From CAZTHL01 sp964613585 (lineage in GTDB: Bacteria > Pseudomonadota > Alphaproteobacteria > DSM-16000 > Inquilinaceae), in NCBI GenBank assembly GCA_964613585.1, contig CAZTHL010000043.1:1-32226 (forward strand): a DNA stretch of 32,226 bases, given 5' to 3'. This document shows positions 23,159-31,639 of the stretch, one piece after another. The position numbers and the translations under genes are program-made. The notes under the pieces were generated by a model that was given only the letters and a program-made list of their open reading frames with translations, was not told where the DNA came from and made no database searches. Every line of letters starts with the position of its first letter. Positions within the stretch are counted from its first letter, which is position 1.

Positions 23159-23206
23159 CGCCACCGTCCTCGCCACCGTCCTCGCCACCGTCCTCGCCAC
23201 CGTCCT
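23159..23206. repeat. 12-bp tandem repeat (CGCCACCGTCCT x4)
   Basis: Four exact copies of CGCCACCGTCCT abut the ribosome binding site AAGGAG (23208-23213) of the GH13 gene. Each copy contains TCCT, complementary to the core AGGA of that site. In the frame of the downstream gene the repeat reads ATVL, but no start codon lies between it and an upstream stop at 23091, so it is untranslated leader. Confidence 0.8.
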
Positions 23207-23222
23207 CAAGGAGAGCCGCCCC

Positions 23223-24551
23223 GTGACGCCCGGGCCCCGGATCTACAATTTGTTCCCGCTGATGGCCGGGCCCATGCTGCACTGGGCCGACCGGCTGCCG
23301 GACATCCAGGCCATGGGCTTCGACTGGATCTACGTGAACCCGTTTCACCTGCCCGGCTTCTCCGGCAGCCTTTATGCGGTGAAGGACTATCAGGCGCTGC
23401 ACCCGATCGTGCAGGGCAAGAGCCGGCGCAGCCCCGACGCGCTGATCCGGGGCTTCACCAAGGCGGCCGGCGAGCGCGGCCTCTCGGTGATGCTCGACCT
23501 GGTGATCAACCACACCGGCAAGGACGCGCTGCTGGTCGAGCGCCATCCGGACTGGTTCCGCCGCGACGAGGACGGCGGGCTGTACTCGCCGCGCGCCGTC
23601 AACCCCGACGATCCGGAGGACATCACCATCTGGGGCGACCTGGCCGAGATCGACTACGGCACGGCGGCCCACCGGGACGAGCAGATCGCCTTCTGGATCG
23701 GCTACATGAAGCACATGCTGGACCTCGGCATGAAAGGCTTCCGCTGCGACGCCGCCTATCAGGTGCCGGCGGAGATCTGGGCGGCGATCATCGGCAGCCT
23801 GCGCGAGAGCCACCCCGGGGCGATGTTCTTCGCCGAGACCCTGGGCTGCACCGTCGAGCAGGTCGACGCGCTCAGCGGCGCCGGCTTCGACTTCCTGTTC
23901 AACAGCGCCAAGTGGTGGGACTTCCGGGCGCCCTGGCTGCTCGAGCAGTACGACCAGTTCCGGCACATCGCGCCGTCGGTGGCGTTTCCGGAGAGCCACG
24001 ACACCGAGCGGCTGGTCACCGAGCTGGACACCACCGACCCCGAGACGATCGAGCGGCACTACAAGCTTCGCTACCTGTTCGCCGCGCTGTTCTCGACCGG
24101 GGTGATGATGCCCATGGGCTACGAGCTCGGCTTCGCCAAAAAGTTGCACGTGGTCGAGACCCGGCCGGAGGATTGGGCGCGCGAGGCCGAGAGCCCGCGC
24201 TTCGACCTGTCGCGCTTCGTCGCCGAGACCAACCGGGTCAAGGGGTCCTGCCCGGCGCTCAACCTGGAGGGGCTGCAGCGCCAGCTGACCGCGCCCGACT
24301 CGCCGGTGCTCGGGCTCGAGCGGTTCGACGCCGAGACCCGCGACGAGGCCGGGCACGTCACCCTGTCGCTGATCAACCCGGACCAGCACCATGCCCACTT
24401 CGTGCGGGTCGACGAGTTGATGACCGCAGGCGGGGTCGGCGGGCTGCACGAGGTCACCCCGGATCTGGCGCCCGAGCCGTTCGAGCTGGGCCACGGCCTG
24501 ATGCTGGAACCGCTGCAGATCCGGGTGTTTTCCGCCAGCGCCGACGTGTGA
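23223..24551 (+). CDS. GH13 alpha-glucan enzyme (GlgE / alpha-amylase-like)
   Basis: This 442-residue glycoside hydrolase family 13 protein acts on alpha-1,4-glucans or malto-oligosaccharides in the cytoplasm. Conserved regions are LDLVINH (91-97), the nucleophile in GFRCDAAYQ (D176), the acid/base in FFAETLGC (E205) and ESHDTERL (D260). The opening PRIYNLFPLMAGPMLHWADR and the INHTGKD...WGDLAEIDY segment resemble the catalytic half of GlgE-type maltosyltransferases, but the N-terminal beta domain of GlgE is missing, so the reaction is uncertain. The start is GTG 23223 with AAGGAG nine bases before it. It is first in the treZ-treY operon (49 bases to treZ), in the place where treX/glgX is found in many bacteria; it is too short and different to be TreX. 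Confidence 0.82.
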   Translation: MTPGPRIYNLFPLMAGPMLHWADRLPDIQAMGFDWIYVNPFHLPGFSGSLYAVKDYQALHPIVQGKSRRSPDALIRGFTKAAGERGLSVMLDLVINHTGKDALLVERHPDWFRRDEDGGLYSPRAVNPDDPEDITIWGDLAEIDYGTAAHRDEQIAFWIGYMKHMLDLGMKGFRCDAAYQVPAEIWAAIIGSLRESHPGAMFFAETLGCTVEQVDALSGAGFDFLFNSAKWWDFRAPWLLEQYDQFRHIAPSVAFPESHDTERLVTELDTTDPETIERHYKLRYLFAALFSTGVMMPMGYELGFAKKLHVVETRPEDWAREAESPRFDLSRFVAETNRVKGSCPALNLEGLQRQLTAPDSPVLGLERFDAETRDEAGHVTLSLINPDQHHAHFVRVDELMTAGGVGGLHEVTPDLAPEPFELGHGLMLEPLQIRVFSASADV

Positions 24552-24600
24552 CGGCCGTGCCGTCCCGCGTCGCCGAGCTCCGAGCAAGGAAGACGAGCCG

Positions 24601-26451
24601 ATGAAATTCGCCCATCGCCTGCCCTTCGGCGCCGAGGTGGAGGCGGACGGCCGGGTCCGCTTCCGCCTGTGGGCGCCGCGGCAGCCCGCCGTCTCGGTCG
24701 CGCTCGAGGACAGCGGCGAGGTGCTGCCCATGGAGCCCGAGGGCGAGGGCTGGTTCTCGCTGGTCACCGACCGGACCGGGGCCGACCGGCCGTACCGCTA
24801 CCAACTGGCCGACGGCTTCCGGGTGCCGGATCCGGCCGCGCGCGCCCAGGCCGAGGACGCCCACGGCCCGAGCCTGGTGATCGACCCGCGCGCCTTCGCC
24901 TGGCGCCACACCGAGTGGCGCGGCCGGCCGTGGCACGAGACCGTGCTCTACGAGCTGCACCTGGGCAGCTTCACCGATCAGGGCGGGTTCGACGGGCTGC
25001 GCGGCAAGCTCGACCATTTCGAGCGGCTCGGCGTCACGGCGATCGAGCTGATGCCGGTCGCCGACTTCCCCGGCCGGCGCAACTGGGGCTATGACGGCGT
25101 GCTGATGTACGCGCCCGACCGTGCCTACGGCACCGTCGAGCAGCTGAAGACCCTGGTGGACGAGGCGCACGGCCGCGGGCTGATGGTCTTCCTCGATGTC
25201 GTCTACAACCACTTCGGGCCGGACGGGAACTATCTGCACCTCTACGCGCCCAGCTTCTTCACCGAGCGCTTCCACACCCCCTGGGGGGCCGCCATCGACT
25301 TCGCCCGCCGCCCGGTGCGCGACTTCTACATCAACAACGCGCTCTACTGGCTGAACGAGTTCCGCTTCGACGGGCTGCGCTTCGACGCCGTGCACGCCAT
25401 CGAGGACGACAGCGACCCGGACATCCTGGTCGAGCTGGCCGAGACGGTGCGCCGCCACACCGCCGAGGGCCGGCACGTCCATCTGGTGCTGGAGAACGAC
25501 AGCAACGTCGCGGGCTATCTCGGGCGCGACGGCGACGGTCGGCCGACCCACTACGTCGCCCAGTGGAACGACGACATGCACCATGTCGGCCACGTGCTGC
25601 TGACCGGCGAGAGCGGCGGCTACTACGGGGACTATGTCGAGCGGCCGCACGGCCTGCTCGCCCGTGGCCTCGCCCAGGGCTTCGTGTACCAGGGCGCGCC
25701 CTCGGCCTTCCGCGACGGCGCGCTGCGCGGCGAGCCGAGCGCCCACCTGCCGCCGACCGCCTTCGTCGACTTCCTGCAGAACCACGACCAAGTCGGCAAC
25801 CGCGCCTACGGCGAGCGGCTGACCCGGCTGACCGACGACGCCGCGCTCAGGGCGCTGACCGCCGTGTTCCTGCTGAGCCCGTCGATCCCGCTCCTGTTCA
25901 TGGGCGAGGAGTGGGCGGCCGAGGAGCCGTTCCTGTTCTTCTGCGACTTCCACGACCAGCTGGCCGACGCGGTGCGCGAGGGCCGGCGCCGCGAGTTCGC
26001 CCGCTTCCCGCAGTTCGCCGACCCGGCGGCGCGCCAGGCCATCCCCGACCCCAACGCCGACTCCACCTTCGATGTGGTGCGCCTGTCCTGGCCGACCATC
26101 GCCACGCCGCAGCGCCTGCGCCACATCGACTTCACCACCGAGCTGCTGCGCCTGCGCCGCGAGCAGCTGTGGCCGCGCCTGCCCGGCGCCCCGGGCGGCC
26201 GGGCCGACGGCGGCGCCTGGGGCGAGCGCGGCGTGCGGGTCGAGTGGGCGCTGGGCGACGGCAGCCGGCTCGGCCTGCTGGCCAATCTGGGCGACAGGCC
26301 CGGCGCCGGCTGCCCGCCGCCGCCCGCGGGCGACACCCTTTACCAGCTGAGCCCCGACGTCGGCGCGGCCCCCGATCTGGTCCAGCGGGCCCGCGACGGC
26401 GGCCTGCCGCCCTGGTCGGTGCTCTGGCGCCTCGACGCGCGCGCCGGCTAG
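24601..26451 (+). CDS. treZ: Malto-oligosyltrehalose trehalohydrolase
   Basis: TreZ releases trehalose from the maltooligosyl-trehalose made by TreY. The 616-residue product has an N-terminal beta-sandwich (VRFRLWAPRQPAVSVALED), LYELHLGSFTDQGGFDGL (117-134), VFLDVVYNHFGPDGNYL (196-212), the nucleophile LRFDAVHAI (D262), the general acid LVLEND (E298) and QNHDQVGN (D396), then FMGEEWAAEEPF. This matches the family closely, with typical length. AAGGAAG before ATG 24601 is a good ribosome binding site. The gap to treY is 17 bases, so they are co-transcribed. Confidence 0.95.
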   Translation: MKFAHRLPFGAEVEADGRVRFRLWAPRQPAVSVALEDSGEVLPMEPEGEGWFSLVTDRTGADRPYRYQLADGFRVPDPAARAQAEDAHGPSLVIDPRAFAWRHTEWRGRPWHETVLYELHLGSFTDQGGFDGLRGKLDHFERLGVTAIELMPVADFPGRRNWGYDGVLMYAPDRAYGTVEQLKTLVDEAHGRGLMVFLDVVYNHFGPDGNYLHLYAPSFFTERFHTPWGAAIDFARRPVRDFYINNALYWLNEFRFDGLRFDAVHAIEDDSDPDILVELAETVRRHTAEGRHVHLVLENDSNVAGYLGRDGDGRPTHYVAQWNDDMHHVGHVLLTGESGGYYGDYVERPHGLLARGLAQGFVYQGAPSAFRDGALRGEPSAHLPPTAFVDFLQNHDQVGNRAYGERLTRLTDDAALRALTAVFLLSPSIPLLFMGEEWAAEEPFLFFCDFHDQLADAVREGRRREFARFPQFADPAARQAIPDPNADSTFDVVRLSWPTIATPQRLRHIDFTTELLRLRREQLWPRLPGAPGGRADGGAWGERGVRVEWALGDGSRLGLLANLGDRPGAGCPPPPAGDTLYQLSPDVGAAPDLVQRARDGGLPPWSVLWRLDARAG

Positions 26452-26468
26452 CCGCGGCGCCCGAGCCC

Positions 26469-29456
26469 ATGCCGATGTCCGAGGCCCCGGCGCGCAGCCA
26501 GCCGCCCGCCTTCCCGCGCGCCACGATCCGCCTGCAGCTCCACAAGGGCTTCACCTTCGAGGACGCGGCCCAGCTGGTGCCCTATCTGGCGGCGCTCGGC
26601 CTCAGCCACATCTACGCCTCGCCGTTCCTGATGGCGCGGGCCGGCTCGACTCACGGGTACGACATCGTCGACCACAACCGGTTCAACCCGGAGATCGGCG
26701 ACGCCGCCACCTTTGATCGCTTCATCGAGCGCCTGCACCAGCATGGCATGGGGCTGATCGTCGACTTCGTGCCGAACCATATGGGGGTCGGCGGCGGCGA
26801 CAACCCATGGTGGCTCGACGTCCTCGAATGGGGCCCGTCCAGCCCGTTCGCCACCTTCTTCGACATCGACTGGAGCCCGGCCGAGCCCAGCCTGAAGGGC
26901 AAGGTGCTGCTGCCCTTCCTCGGCGACCATTACGGCACGGTGCTGGAGAGCGGCGACCTCAAGCTGCGCTTCGACGCCGACCGCGGCTCCTTTGCCGTGC
27001 GCTACTGGGAGCACAAGTTCCCGATCGCCGTGCCGCACTACGCGCAGCTGCTGAAGCAGGCGCGCGACCGGCTGGGCCGGCCGCACGACGCGCTCAGCCG
27101 GCTGATCCACGACCTGGGCACCCTGCGCGGCAGCCGGGCCGTGCGCCGCCAGGCCGTCGTGCACCACCATGCCGACGAGCTGAAGAGCCAGCTGGCCGCG
27201 CTCCACGCCGCCGAGCCCGACCTGCAGTCGGCCCTCGCCGCCGTGGTCGAGGAGATGAACGGCCGACCCGGCGACACCGCCAGCTTCCGGCCGCTGCACG
27301 CCCTGCTCGAGCGCCAGCACTACCGGGTCTCCTACTGGCGGGTCGCCACGGCCGAGATCAACTACCGCCGCTTCTTCGACATCAACGACCTGGCCGGCCT
27401 GCGCATGGAGGTCTCGGAGCTGTTCGAGGTCGGCCACCAGCTCATCTTCCGGTTGATCGCCGAGGGCAAGGTCCAGGGCCTGCGTCTCGACCATATCGAC
27501 GGCCTGTACGAGCCGGCCGCCTACTGCCGCCACCTGCAGGACCGCGCCGCCTACCTCATGATGCAGCGCGAGAGCGGCGACGACGCCCCCTTGCCCGAGC
27601 CGGGCCGCTCGCTCAAGTCCCGCGCCAACCCGCTCTACCTCATCGTCGAGAAGATCCTGGCCCGCCATGAGCGGCTGCGCGACGACTGGCCGGTTGACGG
27701 CACCACCGGCTACGAGTTCATCAACCTGGTCAACGGCCTCTATGTCGACCCCGCGGCCGAGCCGGCGCTGACCGAGCTCTACCTCCGCTTCATCAAGCGC
27801 CCGTCGGAGTTCGATGCGGTGGCGGTCGACGCCAAGCGCCAGATGGTGCAGACCAATCTGGCCTCCGAGTTCAACGTGCTTGCCTCCGACCTCCACGAGA
27901 TCGCCCGGCAGTCCTGGACCACCCGCGACTTCACCCTGATCGGCATCCAGGACGCGCTGCTCGACCTGGTCACCCATTTCCCGGTCTACCGCACCTACAT
28001 CGACGACAAGGGCCCGTCCGAGGCCGACCGCCGCGACCTGGACTGGGCCAACGCCCAGGCGCGCAAGCTGGCCTGGCCCGGCGACACCAGCGTGTACGAC
28101 TTCATCTACGGGGTGCTCAGCACCGACCTGCGCCGGGACCGCCGCTTCGGCTACCGCAAGAACGACATCATCCGCACCGCCAAGAAGTTCCAGCAGTTCA
28201 CCGGCCCGGTCATGGCCAAGGCGATCGAGGACACGGCGTTCTACCGCTACTGCCGGCTCGCCTCCCTCAACGAGGTGGGCGGCGAGCCGACCCGCTTCGG
28301 CGTCACCCCGGCCGCCTTCCACAAGGCCAACCGCGAGCGCCAGCGCCGCTTCCCGCTGACCCTGATCGCCACCGCCACCCACGACCACAAGCGCGGCGAG
28401 GACACCCGCCTGCGCATCGACGCGCTGACCGAGCGGCCGGCCGAGTGGGAGGCCCGGGTCCTGCGCTGGCAGGAGCTGAACCAGGGCCGCCGCTCCGACC
28501 TGAACGGCCAGCCGGTGCCGGGCCGCAACGACGAGTACCTGTTCTACCAGACGCTGGTCGGCGTCTGGCCGCTCGATCTCGCGATCCCGGCCGACGCCGG
28601 CGCCGATCTGCCCGGCCTCGCCGACCTGACCGAGCGGCTCATCGGCTACATGACCAAGGCGATGCGCGAGGCCAAGCGCCACACCAGCTGGACCCGCTCC
28701 AACGCCACCTACGAGGCGGGCGTGGAGAGCTTCGTCCGCGCCGTGCTCGACCCGTCCCGCGCCGCCGCCTTCCTGCAGGACGTGCAGGCCTTCCAGCGCC
28801 GGCTGACCGCGATCGCCGCCACCAGCAGCCTGTCGCAGACCCTGCTCAAGCTGACCGTGCCGGGCGTGCCGGACCTCTACCAGGGCTGCGAGCTGTGGGA
28901 CCTGTCCCTGGTCGACCCGGACAACCGCCGCCCGGTCGACTACGCCACCCGCCGCCGCTTTCTCGACGAGGCGGCCCCCGGCTCGCTGGCCCCGCTGCTC
29001 GCCCACTGGCGCGACGGCCGGGTCAAGCAGCAGCTGATCGCCCGCGCGCTCGCCGTGCGCCAGGCGGCGCCGGCGCTGTTCGCCGAGGGCGACTACCACC
29101 CGCTGGAGGCGACCGGCGCCGAGGCCGACCGGGTGGTCGCCTTCCGCCGCAGCCACGAGGAGGGGCTGATCGCGGTGGTGGCGCCGCGCCTGGTCGGCGC
29201 CCTCATGCACAGCTCCGGCGAGGGCGAGCCGCCGCCCGGCGCGGACGGTCCGGAGGCCGGCGACGGGCCCGAGCTGATCCCGCTGCCGCCGGCCGCCGCC
29301 TGGGACGACACCGCGGTGGCGCTGCCCGAGCCGCCGGCCGGCCACGTCTACCGCGAGATCATGACCGACGCGGTGATCCACCCGGTGCGCTCCCTGCCGC
29401 TGGCCGACCTGCTCGCCGAATTCCCGGTCGCCCTGCTGCGCGCCGAGCCCGGGTAG
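26469..29456 (+). CDS. treY: Malto-oligosyltrehalose synthase
   Basis: TreY turns the reducing end of a maltodextrin into a terminal trehalose unit. The 995-residue GH13 protein shows RLQLHKGFTFEDAAQLVPYL followed by YASPF and GSTHGYDIVDHNRFNPEIG near the start, GLIVDFVPNHM, the nucleophile GLRLDHIDGLYEP, the acid IVEKIL, and the ATATHDHKRGEDTRLR region with the third catalytic Asp. It is somewhat longer than usual; the extra length is in the C-terminal part (after about residue 890), which has an acidic/proline-rich insert. Start ATG 26469 (MPMSEAPA) or ATG 26475 are both possible; neither has a strong ribosome binding site, consistent with coupling to treZ. Confidence 0.95.
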   Translation: MPMSEAPARSQPPAFPRATIRLQLHKGFTFEDAAQLVPYLAALGLSHIYASPFLMARAGSTHGYDIVDHNRFNPEIGDAATFDRFIERLHQHGMGLIVDFVPNHMGVGGGDNPWWLDVLEWGPSSPFATFFDIDWSPAEPSLKGKVLLPFLGDHYGTVLESGDLKLRFDADRGSFAVRYWEHKFPIAVPHYAQLLKQARDRLGRPHDALSRLIHDLGTLRGSRAVRRQAVVHHHADELKSQLAALHAAEPDLQSALAAVVEEMNGRPGDTASFRPLHALLERQHYRVSYWRVATAEINYRRFFDINDLAGLRMEVSELFEVGHQLIFRLIAEGKVQGLRLDHIDGLYEPAAYCRHLQDRAAYLMMQRESGDDAPLPEPGRSLKSRANPLYLIVEKILARHERLRDDWPVDGTTGYEFINLVNGLYVDPAAEPALTELYLRFIKRPSEFDAVAVDAKRQMVQTNLASEFNVLASDLHEIARQSWTTRDFTLIGIQDALLDLVTHFPVYRTYIDDKGPSEADRRDLDWANAQARKLAWPGDTSVYDFIYGVLSTDLRRDRRFGYRKNDIIRTAKKFQQFTGPVMAKAIEDTAFYRYCRLASLNEVGGEPTRFGVTPAAFHKANRERQRRFPLTLIATATHDHKRGEDTRLRIDALTERPAEWEARVLRWQELNQGRRSDLNGQPVPGRNDEYLFYQTLVGVWPLDLAIPADAGADLPGLADLTERLIGYMTKAMREAKRHTSWTRSNATYEAGVESFVRAVLDPSRAAAFLQDVQAFQRRLTAIAATSSLSQTLLKLTVPGVPDLYQGCELWDLSLVDPDNRRPVDYATRRRFLDEAAPGSLAPLLAHWRDGRVKQQLIARALAVRQAAPALFAEGDYHPLEATGAEADRVVAFRRSHEEGLIAVVAPRLVGALMHSSGEGEPPPGADGPEAGDGPELIPLPPAAAWDDTAVALPEPPAGHVYREIMTDAVIHPVRSLPLADLLAEFPVALLRAEPG

Positions 29457-29594
29457 CCGCGCCTCCCTTGCCCGGCCCGGCCGCGGGCACGCCCTCGAGA
29501 TGCGCCCCCCGGCACGCGCCCCCGGCACACGCCCCCGGCACACACCGTCGGGACGCGCCCTTGAGAGGCCGCCCCGCCGATCCCCAGATGCCGG

Positions 29595-31478
29595 ATGCCG
29601 CCGCCCCGCCCGAGACGCCCGCCGCCGATGCCCGCCGCCGCCGCCCCGCCGCTCGTCGCCCTCAAGGACGCCGCCCTCGGCTTCGGCGGCCGCCCGCTCT
29701 TCGAGCATGCCGACCTGCCGCTCGCCCCGGGCGACCGCGCCTGCCTGGTCGGCCGCAACGGCTCCGGCAAGTCGACGCTCATGAAGGCGCTGGCCGGCCT
29801 GATCGAGCTCGACCGCGGCGAGCGCCAGCTGCGCCCCGGGGCGCGCATCGCCTATCTCGACCAGCACCCCGACCTGGCCGCTCACGAGACGGTCCATGCC
29901 TTCACCGCCGCCGGCCTGCCCGCCGACCTGGCGCACGAGACCTGGCGGGTCGACGCGGCGCTCGACGGCCTCGGCCTCGACCCGTCCCGGGTCCCGGCGA
30001 CCCTCTCGGGCGGCGAGGCCCGCCGCGCCGCGCTCGCCCGCGCGCTGGCCGGCGAGCCGGACGCCCTGCTGCTCGACGAGCCGACCAACCATCTCGACCT
30101 GCCGACCATCGAGTGGCTCGAGCAGACCCTGTCCCGGAGCCGCGCGGCGCTGCTCCTGGTCAGCCACGACCGCGCCTTCCTGACCGCGCTGTCAAGCCGC
30201 ACCTTCTGGCTCGACCGCGGCACCCTGCGCCGGCTCGACCGCGGCTTCGGCCGGTTCGAGGACTGGCGCGACGCGGTCCTGGCCGAGGAGGAGCAGGCCC
30301 GGGCCCGCCAGGACAAGCGGATCCAGGCCGAGACCCGCTGGCTGCGCGAGGGGCTGACCGCCCGGCGCAAGCGCAACCAGGGCCGGCTGCGCGCGCTCGA
30401 GGCCCTGCGCCGGGAGAGGCGCGAGCGCCGGACCCGCCCCGGCGCGGCGACGCTCGACCCGGTCCTGGCCGGGCGCGGCGGCCGCCTGGTGATCGAGGCC
30501 GAGCACCTGGCCAAGAGCCTCGACGGCCGTCCCATCATCCGCGACTTCTCGACCCGCATCCTCGGCGGCGACCGCATCGGCGTGCTCGGCCCGAACGGCG
30601 CCGGCAAGACCACGCTGGTGCGGCTGCTGACCGGCGACCTCGCCCCGGATGCCGGCACGCTGCGCCTCGGCGCCACCGTGGCACCCGCCTACTTCGACCA
30701 GAGCCGCGCCAGCCTCGATCCCGAGGCGACGCTGGCGCGGGTGCTGCTGCCCGAGGGCGGCGACCAGATCCGGGTGGGCGAGCAGACCCGCCACATCGCC
30801 GGCTACCTCAAGGACTTCCTGTTCGACCCGTCGCGGCTCGACAGCCCGGTCAAGAGCCTGTCCGGCGGCGAGCGCAACCGGCTGCTGCTGGCCCGGCTGT
30901 TCGCAAGGCCGTCGAACCTGCTGGTGCTCGACGAGCCGACCAACGACCTCGACATGGAGACCCTCGACCTGCTCCAGGAGGTTTTGGCCGAGTATCCCGG
31001 CACGCTGATCCTGGTCAGCCACGACCGCGACTTCCTCGACCGGCTGGTCACCTCGGTGATCGCGGTCGATGGCGACGGCGCCGCGCGCGAGCATGTCGGC
31101 GGCTTCACCGACTACAAGCGTCAGCGCGACGCGGAGCTCGCCGAGGCCGCCCCGCCCCCGGCATCGAAGCCGGTCCCGCCGGGGCCGTCCGCGCCGGGCA
31201 CGGGAGCGACGGCCGCCGCCCCGCCGGCGCCGCGGCCGCCGCGCAAGCTCGGTTACAAGGAGCAGCGCGAGCTGGATGGGCTGCCGGCGCGCATCGAGGC
31301 GCTCACCAGCGAGGCGCGGGCGCTCGAGGCGGCGCTGGCCGACCCGGACCTGTACGCCCGGGCGCCCGAGGCCTTCGCCGCGAGCACCGCGCGCCTGGCC
31401 GAGGCCCAGGCCGAGCTGGACGCCGCCGAGGAGCGCTGGCTCGAGCTCGCCGCCCGCGCCGAGGCTCTCGCCCCCTGA
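29595..31478 (+). CDS. ABC-F ATPase, Uup type
   Basis: This protein of up to 627 residues has two ABC ATPase domains and no membrane segments. The motifs are GRNGSGKST, LSGGEARR and LDEPTNHLD in the first domain, and GPNGAGKTT, LSGGERNR and LDEPTNDLD in the second, with SHDR switches. The linker between them is strongly basic (RRKRNQGRLRALEALRRERR) as expected for ribosome contacts. After an Ala/Pro-rich tail a C-terminal coiled coil (KLGYKEQRELDGLPARIEAL...) marks the Uup subgroup, associated with DNA structure and ribosome assembly. The start is uncertain: ATG 29595 gives a Pro-rich leader, ATG 29628 (MPAAAAPPLVALKDA) fits the family better. It follows treY after 138 bases. Confidence 0.93.
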   Translation: MPPPRPRRPPPMPAAAAPPLVALKDAALGFGGRPLFEHADLPLAPGDRACLVGRNGSGKSTLMKALAGLIELDRGERQLRPGARIAYLDQHPDLAAHETVHAFTAAGLPADLAHETWRVDAALDGLGLDPSRVPATLSGGEARRAALARALAGEPDALLLDEPTNHLDLPTIEWLEQTLSRSRAALLLVSHDRAFLTALSSRTFWLDRGTLRRLDRGFGRFEDWRDAVLAEEEQARARQDKRIQAETRWLREGLTARRKRNQGRLRALEALRRERRERRTRPGAATLDPVLAGRGGRLVIEAEHLAKSLDGRPIIRDFSTRILGGDRIGVLGPNGAGKTTLVRLLTGDLAPDAGTLRLGATVAPAYFDQSRASLDPEATLARVLLPEGGDQIRVGEQTRHIAGYLKDFLFDPSRLDSPVKSLSGGERNRLLLARLFARPSNLLVLDEPTNDLDMETLDLLQEVLAEYPGTLILVSHDRDFLDRLVTSVIAVDGDGAAREHVGGFTDYKRQRDAELAEAAPPPASKPVPPGPSAPGTGATAAAPPAPRPPRKLGYKEQRELDGLPARIEALTSEARALEAALADPDLYARAPEAFAASTARLAEAQAELDAAEERWLELAARAEALAP

Positions 31479-31639
31479 TCTCCGGGGCATCGATCGCCGC
31501 TCGGGTCCGCTTCCTCGCGCACCGAGGGGCAGGGCCGGCGAGGGGGCGCCTGGTGTCGGCCGCGTCGTTGCGCAGCCTCGAGCCCCCCGGGCGGAACGCC
31601 GGGCCGCCGCCCCGGGCCAAAGCCGCGCTAGGGGGCCGC
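31479..31639. other. Short non-coding region after ABC-F gene
   Basis: GC-rich with no gene and no strong hairpin noticed. It separates the ABC-F stop from the structured segment that follows. Confidence 0.5.

Larger units (their letters stand above)
22351..23222. other. Non-coding region with tandem repeats before GH13 gene
   Basis: About 870 bases of extremely GC-rich DNA. It contains a 24-base repeat array at 22809-22892 and a 12-base repeat array at 23159-23206. The segment CTGCCGCC..GGCGCGCCGTCGCGAGCC at 22371-22401 is nearly the same as one at 8590-8617. Open frames across it consist of repeats and have low-complexity translation, so none is called. Confidence 0.55.

Noticed and set aside
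26448..30167. Very long open frame on the - strand opposite treY and the ABC-F gene
   Set aside because: Low-complexity translation without family motifs; it mirrors well-supported genes and comes from the high GC content.
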